Assembly (NCBI RefSeq): GCF_011045095.1
Contig: NZ_JAALDL010000001.1
Location: 529,923-593,922, forward strand
Length of the DNA: 64,000 nt
Source: Grimontia sedimenti
Lineage (GTDB): Bacteria > Pseudomonadota > Gammaproteobacteria > Enterobacterales > Vibrionaceae
Direction: 5' to 3'
In this document: positions 25,419-34,041 of the stretch, one piece after another
Numbering within the stretch: the first letter of the stretch is position 1
Layout: each line of letters begins with the position of its first letter
The notes under the pieces: model-generated
Seen by the model: only the letters and a program-made list of their open reading frames with translations
The model's database searches: none
What the model was told of the DNA's origin: nothing
Made by a program: the position numbers and the translations under genes

Positions 25419-25733
25419 TTACGCTTGCGCCAGCATGCTTTCCAGCTTGGCGATAATTTCAGGGGCTTGCTTTGCCGCTTGAGTCACAGTGACTCGAACA
25501 ATTTTCTTACCCGCGAAGCGCTCTTCTTTCTTGATAGCGATGTCTTTTGTCAGGACAACCACATCAGCAGCTTCGATTTCAGCAGCGGTCAATTCGTTTT
25601 CGATACCAATCGCGCCTTGGGTTTCAATCTTCGCGTCCCAGCCTTTTGCTTTTGCTGCTGTTTCCAGTGCTTCGGCTGCCATGTAAGTGTGTGCTACGCC
25701 AGAAGGGCAAGAAGTTACACCAATCAATTTCAT
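25419..25733 (-). CDS. PTS fructose-family EIIB component
   Basis: This is a 104-aa EIIB of the fructose PTS family, which transfers phosphate to the incoming sugar. The active-site cysteine is in IGVTSCPSGVAHT, the FruB-type signature, near residue 10. The start at 25733 (MKLIGV) has AGG at good distance; an ATG two codons earlier is too near. It lies 31 nt after the EIIC gene in one operon. The substrate cannot be read from sequence; the ketodeoxy-sugar genes across the divergent promoter suggest an uncommon sugar. Confidence 0.9.
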   Translation of the reverse strand: MKLIGVTSCPSGVAHTYMAAEALETAAKAKGWDAKIETQGAIGIENELTAAEIEAADVVVLTKDIAIKKEERFAGKKIVRVTVTQAAKQAPEIIAKLESMLAQA

Positions 25734-25769
25734 ATTCATTTACCTATGTATTTCTTATTGCTTTGTTCG

Positions 25770-26822
25770 TTAATCGAAGGACAGTTCCAGTTCTTCGGTT
25801 TGTGCTTGTTTTTCTTCTTCGCGGTCAGCGACAGGCTTCTTCAGTGCGTTCACAATCAGTGCTGTGGTTGCTGCACCGGCGATGACCGCGACGACATACA
25901 TCATTCGACCTTCGACAACCGGGAGGACAATCAGACCACCCCATGGTGCGTGGTTCAGAACACCCGCCATAAAGGCCACGATGTTACCGACCATACCGCC
26001 TGCCACGATGGCTGGAATAACGCGCGCTGGGTCGTTTGCTGCAAATGGGATAGCACCTTCAGTGATCCCGATACAGCCCATGATTGCCGCTGCTTTACCC
26101 GCTTCCTGTTCTTCCGCAGAGTACTTCTTAGGCGCCAGGAAAGTTGCCAGTGCCATACCCAGTGGTGGAACACAGATTGCTACACCTACGCCGCCCATCA
26201 GCCATGGCTGCGTGCCAACCTGAGTTTGTGCGAACAGGGTGGCAACTTTGTTGATTGGACCGCCCATATCGAATGCTGTCATACCGCCAAGTACCGCACC
26301 CAGAATCGCTTTAGAAGCGCCAGCCATGGATTGCAGACCTTCGTTCATGAATGCCATGAATGCTGCGATTGGTTGACCGATAACCCATACCACCAGTGCA
26401 GATACAATGAAGGTACCGCCGATAGGGATAATGAAGTAGGTAGACAGCGCTTTAAGCTTGTTGGAAAGAGGGATGCGCTTCAGTTGCAGAACGACGTAAC
26501 CGGCGATGAAACCCACCACGATAGCGCCAAGAAAGCCAGCTTGAACCTGGTTAGCCAGGTAAGCACCAATCATACCCGGTGCCAGCGCAGGGCGGTCAGC
26601 GATAGAGTAAGCAATGTAGCCACCCAGCACTGGTACAAACAGGGTGAAACCTGCGATACCCATGTCCCACAGACCTTCCAGGAATACACCTTCTGGCACT
26701 GCACCTTTACCGTTCAGCATCACTGACAGAGCCAGCAGAACACCACCTGCAACAACGAATGGAAGCATGTGGCTGGTGCCGGTGAGAAGGTGCCGTTTTA
26801 GTTCAGCAATATTCGTTTTCAT
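25770..26822 (-). CDS. PTS fructose-family EIIC permease
   Basis: This 350-aa inner-membrane EIIC of the fructose family has about nine hydrophobic segments and conserved motifs such as GGAMTAFDMGGPINK-type (here VLGGMTAFDMGGPINKVA) and the GITEGAIPFAANDP loop, which belongs to the sugar-binding site. It stands as a separate chain from EIIB. No EIIA gene appears in the window, so phosphate must come from an EIIA or FPr encoded elsewhere. It is divergent from the KDG kinase gene. Confidence 0.92.
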   Translation of the reverse strand: MKTNIAELKRHLLTGTSHMLPFVVAGGVLLALSVMLNGKGAVPEGVFLEGLWDMGIAGFTLFVPVLGGYIAYSIADRPALAPGMIGAYLANQVQAGFLGAIVVGFIAGYVVLQLKRIPLSNKLKALSTYFIIPIGGTFIVSALVVWVIGQPIAAFMAFMNEGLQSMAGASKAILGAVLGGMTAFDMGGPINKVATLFAQTQVGTQPWLMGGVGVAICVPPLGMALATFLAPKKYSAEEQEAGKAAAIMGCIGITEGAIPFAANDPARVIPAIVAGGMVGNIVAFMAGVLNHAPWGGLIVLPVVEGRMMYVVAVIAGAATTALIVNALKKPVADREEEKQAQTEELELSFD

Positions 26823-27171
26823 GATTCAGACCTTTAAGTTCGGTTTATAGATTTGTGTTTTGAGTTGGTCTGATTATGCGCCCGGCATTTTGCTTAATAT
26901 ATTGGACAAATAAGCCCTTTACTGGAGAAATGTTGCATCTTGATTCGACTGAGAAGGCAATCACATATCGCTATAGATCAGTGTCTTACGAGGCTAAAAA
27001 TGAGAGAGCAATAGCAGATAGGAAGCATGAAATATGCTCCCCATAGAGTTAACCCTCGTTAAAACAATGTGTTCCATCACAGATGAAAGATGTGTGGCGG
27101 CCTTGGAATGTCATATGCAAAGGCTTTATGCCATAGTTGGCGTTCGATTTTCGTGGAGACTTCAGAACGTT
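26823..27171. other. Divergent promoter region EIIC / KDG kinase
   Basis: A 349-nt spacer. A perfect small palindrome AGCAT-GAAAT-ATGCT lies at 27024-27038 and could be an operator. The open frame entering the kinase from 27034 has no ribosome site. No KdgR box was found. Confidence 0.45.
27024..27038. promoter_or_regulatory. Palindrome upstream of KDG kinase
   Basis: AGCAT-N5-ATGCT, a perfect 5-bp inverted repeat 134 bp before the kinase ATG. A regulator site is plausible but not identified. Confidence 0.3.
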
Positions 27172-28086
27172 ATGACACTGCGCATCGCACTCATTGGTGA
27201 ATGCATGGTAGAGCTCAGTCGCCAAGGCGATGCGCTTGTGCAAGGAATGGGTGGAGACACGCTGAATACCGCAGTTTACCTGAGTCGGTTGCTTCCAGAT
27301 GCGGACATTGCCTATCTCACTGGTTTAGGCCTAGATCCTTTCAGTGAAGAGTTGCTCGCACGCTGGAAAGCGGAAGGCATCAACACCCAATACGTTCATC
27401 GCAGCGCGACCAAACTTCCCGGCCTTTACAGTATTTCCACTGACCCAAATGGCGAGCGGCATTTCCATTATTGGCGCAATGACTCCGCGGCAAAGTTTTG
27501 GCTGAATGAAACCGATACTGAGGCGCTCAAAGCCAGTCTGAAGAGCTTTGACCTCGTCTATTTAAGCGGTATCAGCCTGGCTATTTTGCCGCATGAAGCG
27601 CGGCAGACGTTGTTCTCTTTTCTTTCCGCTATCAAACCTCATTGCAGGGTGGTGTTCGACAATAACTTCCGGCCGGTGCTGTGGGATTCTTTTGATGAAG
27701 CTCAGGCTACCTATCGAGAAATGTTAGTGCTTACTGACATTGCCATGCTGACATTTGATGATGAACAGGCGCTCTGGGGAGATGAAACGGTTGAAGCGTC
27801 ATTGCTGCGTACTCAAAGCCTTGGTGTCAGCGAAGTGGTTTATAAGCATGGTGCTAAACCTTGCGAAGTGTTCACCCACCAGAAACGCACAGAAGTCTCT
27901 GCAGAGAAAGTGATTCAGGTGGTTGATACGACCGCAGCGGGGGACTCTTTCAGTGCAGGGTATATCGCTAAACGATTAACTGGCGGTGGCGTGGAAGCGG
28001 CCGCTCAAGCTGGTCACAAGCTGGCTGGACAAGTGATTCAACATCATGGTGCAATCATTCCATTAAGCGCCATGCCGACGATTTAA
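27172..28086 (+). CDS. kdgK: 2-keto-3-deoxygluconate kinase
   Basis: KdgK phosphorylates 2-keto-3-deoxygluconate to KDPG. The 304-aa protein is a PfkB-family kinase: ALIGECMVELS at the N terminus with GMGGDTLNTAVYLSRL, and the C-terminal signature DTTAAGDSFSAGY with the catalytic aspartate. The ATG at 27172 gives the usual N terminus; a weak GGAG lies 13 nt upstream. It is followed after 9 nt by the aldolase gene, so both steps of KDG breakdown are made together. Confidence 0.92.
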   Translation: MTLRIALIGECMVELSRQGDALVQGMGGDTLNTAVYLSRLLPDADIAYLTGLGLDPFSEELLARWKAEGINTQYVHRSATKLPGLYSISTDPNGERHFHYWRNDSAAKFWLNETDTEALKASLKSFDLVYLSGISLAILPHEARQTLFSFLSAIKPHCRVVFDNNFRPVLWDSFDEAQATYREMLVLTDIAMLTFDDEQALWGDETVEASLLRTQSLGVSEVVYKHGAKPCEVFTHQKRTEVSAEKVIQVVDTTAAGDSFSAGYIAKRLTGGGVEAAAQAGHKLAGQVIQHHGAIIPLSAMPTI

Positions 28087-28095
28087 GGTAGAACG

Positions 28096-28719
28096 ATGAC
28101 TGAGATTGAAAAGAAACTTGATGCCATCAAAGTGGTGCCAGTAATTGCTATCAGCGACGCATCAAAAGCGGCGAAACTGGCAGAAGTGCTCATTGAAAAT
28201 GGGTTACCGTGCGCAGAAGTGACTTTCCGCACCGAGCAGGCGGCGCAGGCCATGCGCAACATGAGAGATGCATTTCCTGACATGCTGATTGGTGCAGGTA
28301 CCGTGCTCAATAAGGAACAAGTCGATGCTGCCATCGAAGCGGGTGTCGATTTTGTGGTGAGTCCGGGCTTCAACCCGACCACGGTGAAGTACTGTCAGGA
28401 AAAAGGTATGGCGATTGTACCGGGCGTGAATAATCCAAGTCTGGTTGAACAGGCGATGGAAATGGGTCTGAAAACCTTGAAATTCTTCCCTGCAGAAGCC
28501 TCTGGCGGTGTCGCCATGCTGAAAGCCATGTCTGCCGTGTATCCAGTGAAGTTTATGCCGACGGGTGGTGTGAGCCCTAAGAATGTGAAGGATTACTTAG
28601 CGGTATCTTCTGTGATTGCCTGTGGCGGAACCTGGATGGTGCCAAACAATCTGATTGATGAGGCTCGCTGGGATGAATTGGCCGTGCTGGTTCGTGAAGT
28701 GGCTGGCATCATTGCTTAA
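28096..28719 (+). CDS. eda: KDPG aldolase
   Basis: This 207-aa class I aldolase splits 2-keto-3-deoxy-6-phosphogluconate into pyruvate and glyceraldehyde 3-phosphate. It shows the catalytic glutamate in CAEVTFRTEQA (near residue 45), the Schiff-base lysine in TLKFFPAEASGG (near 133), and the phosphate loop MPTGGVSPKN. Length is standard. The gene is 9 nt after kdgK and is closed by a strong terminator. Together the pair completes the Entner-Doudoroff-type end of ketodeoxy-sugar catabolism. Confidence 0.95.
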   Translation: MTEIEKKLDAIKVVPVIAISDASKAAKLAEVLIENGLPCAEVTFRTEQAAQAMRNMRDAFPDMLIGAGTVLNKEQVDAAIEAGVDFVVSPGFNPTTVKYCQEKGMAIVPGVNNPSLVEQAMEMGLKTLKFFPAEASGGVAMLKAMSAVYPVKFMPTGGVSPKNVKDYLAVSSVIACGGTWMVPNNLIDEARWDELAVLVREVAGIIA

Positions 28720-28732
28720 CCGACAATTGAAT

Positions 28733-28762
28733 AAAAAACAGCGCCTACTTGGCGCTGTTTTT
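28733..28762. terminator. Bidirectional terminator after eda
   Basis: ACAGCGCC / GGCGCTGT stem with a 5-nt loop, flanked by A6 and T5, between convergent eda and the cytochrome b gene. Confidence 0.88.
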
Positions 28763-28765
28763 GTA

Positions 28766-29380
28766 TCAACCAGAAACGAAGTAAGTGAGAAATCCACCTA
28801 TCCCGAGCAGTATCGCACCTGCCCGTTTGTTTGACCGGAAGAACAGGGAGGTGGGTTGCAACTGGGATTGCCTTCCCGTAATCATCGCTTTCACCAATGA
28901 TTTTCCTTTTGCGCTGTAAATGGCGATGGCGGCGAGGTGCACACCAACTAACCCCATCAACAAATACGCGCCATAAAGGTGGAGAGCAGCCAGAAGATCG
29001 ATGTCATACAGCCAGCTTTCGTCGCTGATGTAATCATCAAAATACCCGGCTTGGGCCATCCCGATAAAACACTGAAATACCAACAATGACAGCATGATAA
29101 TTACCATGAGCCCACCGGCAGGGTTATGGCCGACACCGTCATGCTCCTCTTTACCGAGGAGGTAGTTCACGGCTGAACGCGGTGATTTCACAAAATGCAG
29201 AAATCGGCTGGTCTTGCTGCCCACTAAACCCCATAGGATCCGCCAAACCAGCAATGCAGCGAGTACGAGGCCAATGGTCAGGTGTGGACCTTCTTGAAGA
29301 AATCCGGTCACACACATCGCCGTAAACAATACAGCTTGTAGCCAATGATAAATGCGGGTAGGTGCGTCCCATATCTTCAT
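28766..29380 (-). CDS. Cytochrome b561-family (b/b6) membrane protein
   Basis: This 204-aa protein has four to five transmembrane segments and the family opening IWDAPTRIYHWLQAVLF, whose histidine is a heme b ligand, plus further His in LLAALHLYGAYLLMG. Such proteins carry electrons between quinol and periplasmic c-type cytochromes. It is divergent from, and shares a promoter region with, a cytochrome c' gene, a pairing common in gammaproteobacteria. Gene symbol is not assigned. Confidence 0.85.
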   Translation of the reverse strand: MKIWDAPTRIYHWLQAVLFTAMCVTGFLQEGPHLTIGLVLAALLVWRILWGLVGSKTSRFLHFVKSPRSAVNYLLGKEEHDGVGHNPAGGLMVIIMLSLLVFQCFIGMAQAGYFDDYISDESWLYDIDLLAALHLYGAYLLMGLVGVHLAAIAIYSAKGKSLVKAMITGRQSQLQPTSLFFRSNKRAGAILLGIGGFLTYFVSG

Positions 29381-29530
29381 GATTTGTTCCTGATTCTCCC
29401 GGAAAATGTAGGCTTGGAGTTTAACGCGAAACGTTACAATTTTTCTGTCGAGTTTTAACAGAAATATCCATAAAATTGTTAGGTTTTATGATGTTATTCG
29501 TCGATTCAACAGCATTACAGGGATAAAGTC

Positions 29531-29986
29531 GTGAAAAGAATTGCAACAAGAAGTAAAGCAATCGGGTTGGTCAGTGCTCTGCTGATGGTATCTGGTGCAG
29601 CAATTGCGCAGGATTTTTCTGAAGTGATTGATAATCGCCAGCAAAACTTCCTCTCTATTGCAGACACATTCAAGAGCTTGAAGAAAGCCGAAGATGGCAG
29701 TGACTCGGATTGGGAAACCATCCGTAATCTGGCAATCAAAAACGCCGATACAATTGGTGCACTGAAAGGAATGTTCCCGGAAGGCAGTAGCTTTGACAGC
29801 CGCAGTAAGCCAGCAGTTTGGACTAAGTGGGATAAGTTTGAATCTGGCCTTGATGGCCTGCAAACCAGCTTTGTTTCCATGGCTGATGCAGCCGTCGCGC
29901 AAGATGATGATGCTCTGGAAGCGGCAATCAAAAGTGCCGACCGCTCCTGTAAAGCGTGTCACCGAGGTTTTCGTACCAAGCGCTAA
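29531..29986 (+). CDS. Cytochrome c' (c556-type)
   Basis: This 151-aa periplasmic protein starts at a GTG (29531) and has a signal peptide (AIGLVSALLMVSGAAIAQ). The heme-binding motif CKACH lies near the C terminus, as in the four-helix-bundle cytochrome c' family. Its role may be electron transfer or NO binding; the latter is known for some family members. It is divergent from the b-type cytochrome gene. A MITE begins 3 nt after its stop. Confidence 0.9.
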   Translation: MKRIATRSKAIGLVSALLMVSGAAIAQDFSEVIDNRQQNFLSIADTFKSLKKAEDGSDSDWETIRNLAIKNADTIGALKGMFPEGSSFDSRSKPAVWTKWDKFESGLDGLQTSFVSMADAAVAQDDDALEAAIKSADRSCKACHRGFRTKR

Positions 29987-29988
29987 TG

Positions 29989-30150
29989 ATACCAATCGTA
30001 GTAAATATCTGCTCATCCTAGCTTGTTAAAATGCTCGATAACTGCGTTAAAAAATTTGATTGTAGAATAACTACTGATCGAAATTTTCCGCCTTGTTCTC
30101 GAGTATTTTTCCTGCGCTATTTCCGATCATCTATCTACTGTGATTGGTAT
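29989..30150 (+). mobile_element. 162-bp MITE, copy 1
   Basis: The element runs from ATACCAATCGTAGTA to TACTGTGATTGGTAT, imperfect terminal inverted repeats of 15 bp. Both ends are flanked by TA, as in Tc1/mariner-IS630 type insertions. A second copy of exactly the same length with only a few differences lies at 46419-46580. No coding potential. It sits between the cytochrome c' stop and the terminator, so the transcript must cross it. Confidence 0.88.
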
Positions 30151-30170
30151 TGGCGTTATAACGAACAGAC

Positions 30171-30198
30171 AAAAACAGCGCCTTTTGGCGCTGTTTTT
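30171..30198. terminator. Bidirectional terminator
   Basis: AAAAACAGCGCC / GGCGCTGTTTTT stem with a TTTT loop, between MITE copy 1 and the patB-like gene. Confidence 0.88.
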
Positions 30199-30214
30199 CT
30201 TTGAGCCGAAGTGG

Positions 30215-31374
30215 TTAAGAAAGTGAGCTGACTGCAGCTTTCATTCTACGCACTGCTTCTTCCAGCGTTTTTCGGTGCACCCGAAGTTCAGTCTGACGAA
30301 TTTGCGGTTACCAAAGTCCAGCCCGGGGGAAAGCCCCACGCCCGCTTCCTCAAAGAAACGATGAGCGTTATCGACGGGCAATTCACTACAATCAATCCAG
30401 GCAAGGTAAGTGGCTTCGATGTGTTCCAGCTTCATACCGGGTAAGGCATTGATTTCCTGCATCAGGTAATCGCGGTGGCCTGCGAGATAGCAAAGTTGCT
30501 CTTGCAGCCAAGCTTCGCCATGTTGATAAGCTGCTTCGGCAGCGGTGAAAGCCAGCACATTAACGCCCGGAACGATGCCGCGCTTTATCTTGCTAAAGCG
30601 CTGGCGAAGCTTCGCATTGGGGATAATAGCGATAGACGCTCCAAGGCCAGCGATGTTGAAGGTTTTGCTCGGTGCCATGAGCGTCACGCTGCGCTGCTCG
30701 GCACTTTCATTGATGCTTGCGAATGGAATATGTTGCTTGTCGCCATCCAGAATCAAGTCGCAATGGATCTCGTCTGAACACACGAACAAGTCATGTTTTT
30801 CCGCAAATGCGAGTGTCGCTTCCAATTCCTCGCGGGTATACACCGTTCCACCCGGGTTCAGAGGGTTACACATTTGCAGTAAACCGCCTTTACCTGAGAC
30901 TTGTTCCCCTGCTTCTTCCAAATCCGGCATCCAGCGGCCATCTGTCAGCTTCACTGTGGCTTTCACTAAAGGGCGTTCAGCAAACTTGGCGGAAGAAATG
31001 AAAGGTGGATAGATTGGGCTAGGGCTGATGATGGTTTGGCCTTCATCCGTTAAAGCACGGGCGGCGATGTTGAGTCCGCATACCAAGCCCGGAAGATAGA
31101 CCACCCACTCAGGTTGAATGTCCCAGTTGTAGCGTGACTTCATGCGGGCGACGAAAATCTCCGTCAGGGTTTCTGATGCATGGGTATAGCCGAAAACACC
31201 ATGAGATACGCGCTCCTGTAGCGCTTCGATTACCGCCGGTGGGGATTGGAAATCACTGTCTGCAACCCACATTGGAAGGATGTCCTGACCTTTGTATTTG
31301 TCCCATTTGTCGCTATGGCTTTTTGTGCGGTCGACTTCTTTATCAAAATCAAATTGGTGGGTTGATGCATCCAT
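30215..31374 (-). pseudogene. PatB/MalY-type cystathionine beta-lyase with 3' frameshift
   Basis: This is a PLP-dependent fold-type I enzyme (C-S lyase of the MalY/PatB group). LPMWVADSDFQSPPAV near residue 34, VCSDEIHCDLI and the PLP-lysine motif SKTFNIAGLG are intact. The frame stops at 30241 after FGCTEKRWKKQ. One missing base near 30276-30284 explains it: the other frame reads HRKTLEEAVRRMKAAVSSLS and stops at 30215, matching the usual C terminus. The active site is complete, so partial function is possible. It may also be an assembly error. Confidence 0.72.
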
Positions 31375-31507
31375 TCTTTGTGTCCATAGGGTCTGTGATA
31401 AAGGTGAATCATCCTAGCTTACTGAAACTAGATAGGAATGGGAAAGGGGGAGTCGTTGCCTGAAATAAAAATCGGGCCGAAGCCCGATTGACGTGTCTTG
31501 TTTGAAC

Positions 31508-32491
31508 TTAATGTCCTGGCGTATGCGTGCCGCAGAAATTCTTGGCAGCATAAGCCACACGCTCTTCCGGTGTCGAGAGGTGAGCAGTTTCTCCCATGGC
31601 TTCGATATGACGAAGTCTTGGCAGTAATCCGCAGCCGTTAGCAATTTGAATCGCCAGACCAGGACGGGCATTGAGTTCCAGCACCATTGGACCTTTTTCT
31701 TTGTCGAGCACCATATCCGTGCCGAGATAACCAAGGCCTGTCATTTCCCACGCGCTTGCAGCGAGAGTCAGCAATAGCTCCCAATGAGGCACTTGAAGCT
31801 CACTCAGCAGACGACCTGTGTCAGGGTGATGCTCAATAGGGCGGTTAAACTGCACAGCGCGCAACGCTTTACCCGTTGCGATATCAATACCGACACCCAC
31901 CGCACCTTGGTGAAGGTTGGCTTTACCATCGGAAGCGGCAGTAGAAAGACGCATCATCGCCATCACAGGGTAACCTTTAAATACGATAACGCGGATATCC
32001 GGCACACCTTCGTAGCTGAAGCCATCAAACACGTCATCGAACTGGATCAGGTTTTCTACGACAGCGACGTCGTTTTTACCACCCAGCGAGAACAAGCCCG
32101 CCAGGGTGTTGGTGATGTGGCGTTCCACTTCTTCTTTACTGACCTCAGAGCCAGATGGCTTTTTGTAAACGCTATCTTTGTTTGAGGTCACTACCAGAAT
32201 GCCTTTGCCGCCCGAGCCCTGAGCGGGCTTTATCACAAATCCTGGCCAGTCTTTAACCATCTCGTGGATAGATGGGACATCGTGCTGTTCACTGATCACA
32301 CCAATAAGCTCGGGTACCGTTGCACCGGCACGCTGCGCAATCTGTTTAGTTTTAAGCTTGTTATCCACCAGAGGGAAAAGACTACGCTTGTTGTATCGGC
32401 CGATATAGCTGATATTCCGGCGGTTCATTCCCATGATACCTGCACCGTGCAGCTTAAAAGGCGATGTGTATTTCTTTAGGAAATCCAGCAT
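31508..32491 (-). CDS. RimK-like alpha-L-glutamate ligase-family protein
   Basis: This 327-aa ATP-grasp protein has the nucleotide-binding stretch FVIKPAQGSGGKGILVV and the metal-binding MVLELNARPGLAIQ, both characteristic of the RimK-related ligase subgroup. RimK-like enzymes add glutamate or other amino acids to protein or peptide ends; the target here is unknown. It follows the inactive-transglutaminase/7TM gene by 3 nt and that follows the retropepsin-like gene, a conserved trio. Confidence 0.85.
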   Translation of the reverse strand: MLDFLKKYTSPFKLHGAGIMGMNRRNISYIGRYNKRSLFPLVDNKLKTKQIAQRAGATVPELIGVISEQHDVPSIHEMVKDWPGFVIKPAQGSGGKGILVVTSNKDSVYKKPSGSEVSKEEVERHITNTLAGLFSLGGKNDVAVVENLIQFDDVFDGFSYEGVPDIRVIVFKGYPVMAMMRLSTAASDGKANLHQGAVGVGIDIATGKALRAVQFNRPIEHHPDTGRLLSELQVPHWELLLTLAASAWEMTGLGYLGTDMVLDKEKGPMVLELNARPGLAIQIANGCGLLPRLRHIEAMGETAHLSTPEERVAYAAKNFCGTHTPGH

Positions 32492-32494
32492 GCC

Positions 32495-34000
32495 TTAATC
32501 CTTCACCAGTGGCTTGAATCGTTTCAATTCGCTCAGGCGGTAGCCGGTATAGTTACCCAGCATCAGGATCAGTGCCAGAATCACGAGTTGAATGCCAACG
32601 AAGTTAAAGGTGATATGTCGGACGAAATCATTGGTCATTGCGAGGTAAACCAACACGGCCGTCAACAGCGAGCCGCCACCCTGAATGAGTACCTGCTTCG
32701 CGCCTTCTTCTTCCCAAAGGATCGACATACGTTCGATGGTCCAGGAAAGAATAATCATTGGGAAGAAGGTGATTGTCAGACCTTCAACCAATCCAATCTT
32801 GAACGCGACGACAGTGAAGACGGAGATAATCATGATCACCGTGATGATCACCGCGGATATCCTCGCCACGAGTAGGAGGTTGAGCCTTGAGAGGTAACTT
32901 CGGATAACCAGACCGGTACCGACAATTAACAAGAAGCCCACCAGGCCCGGTACTAACTGTGTTTGAACAAAGGCAACAGCGATCAGCACGGGCATGAAGG
33001 TACCTGAGGTTTTCAGACCCACCAGCACGCGTAGCAACACCACAATCAGGGCACCGATTGGGATCAGCATGATGGTTTTAAACATCGCCTGCTCTTCAAT
33101 AGGCAGGCTGTGAATAGAGAAATTCAACAGGCTTTCGGCCTGTATTTTCTCGTCAGTTGCCTGTTGAGGGCTGATATCCTGCGCGATGATGGAGAAGCTG
33201 ACCTGGCTGTTGGTGCCACCCATGACTTCAAGTAAAGGCGTGCCTTTTTGATTCCAGATCAATAGATTGTCGAAAGAGTCTTCTGTTCCGGTATCTAGGT
33301 TAAACAATTGCCACTCTTCGCTGTTCCAAATCTCGACCATTGGAATAACGCTTTGGCGACGACGTCCATCTTCCAGCTGCAACGCACCAACCACACGGGC
33401 GTGGATGCCTTCCAACGACAAAATAGCCACAATAGCGTCCGCCTTGCTCATCTCTTTGGTAAGGAGCGCGGCGTTTTGGCTTTCTTTGTCGTTGAACTGT
33501 TTGATGAGTTCCCGTGCCAGCGTGACATTATCAGCTGAGCGTTGTCTTGCTTGTTCGAGAAGGGCATCTGCCGCCGTTTTTATCGGGCCATCAAGCACGG
33601 CTGGTGTCACATCACCGAGCGGGGGCTCAGTCGGGTAGTTGGCGTTTTCATCAACCAGCATTTGGTTTTTGAAATAAAGGATTTGTTGCCCGCTCGCTTC
33701 GCGCTTGCTCCACTCTGCTCTGCGGCCATCTTCGGTATTGATCAATGCAAACCCGTAGCCCGGTGAGCTGGTGTTTTCATTAATGAGGGTAAAGCCTTCC
33801 TGGGTATCCGGTGTAGCCAGTGACACTTTGACTGGCTCGCCTTTGGCTTGGAATTCAACGCGGGCTTCCACTTCCCACACTTGGTGTTTTTGTCCCGCTG
33901 TCCAGGGCACACCGTAGACGTTATGGCGGTAGATACTCATGCTCATGCCGACAATGATCAGCAGGCTAATGAGTAAATATAAAGGAACGCGTGAAGTCAT
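32495..34000 (-). CDS. Inactive transglutaminase-like / 7TM membrane protein
   Basis: This 501-aa protein has an N-terminal membrane anchor (LLISLLIIVGMSMSI), a periplasmic part of about 270 aa with a transglutaminase-like fold in which I cannot see the cysteine-histidine-aspartate triad, and a C-terminal block of about seven hydrophobic helices (from about residue 310). This matches the inactive-transglutaminase plus 7TM family found beside RimK-like ligases. It may transduce or move a substrate; function is not known. Confidence 0.82.
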   Translation of the reverse strand: MTSRVPLYLLISLLIIVGMSMSIYRHNVYGVPWTAGQKHQVWEVEARVEFQAKGEPVKVSLATPDTQEGFTLINENTSSPGYGFALINTEDGRRAEWSKREASGQQILYFKNQMLVDENANYPTEPPLGDVTPAVLDGPIKTAADALLEQARQRSADNVTLARELIKQFNDKESQNAALLTKEMSKADAIVAILSLEGIHARVVGALQLEDGRRRQSVIPMVEIWNSEEWQLFNLDTGTEDSFDNLLIWNQKGTPLLEVMGGTNSQVSFSIIAQDISPQQATDEKIQAESLLNFSIHSLPIEEQAMFKTIMLIPIGALIVVLLRVLVGLKTSGTFMPVLIAVAFVQTQLVPGLVGFLLIVGTGLVIRSYLSRLNLLLVARISAVIITVIMIISVFTVVAFKIGLVEGLTITFFPMIILSWTIERMSILWEEEGAKQVLIQGGGSLLTAVLVYLAMTNDFVRHITFNFVGIQLVILALILMLGNYTGYRLSELKRFKPLVKD

Positions 34001-34041
34001 TCTTTCCTCGTTATTGGCACTGTGGGGTGAAGTTCAGTGCG

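Noticed and set aside
25425-26726. 433-aa frame opposite the PTS EIIB/EIIC genes
   Set aside because: Antisense shadow with Cys/His-rich low-likelihood protein; the minus strand carries well-conserved PTS proteins.
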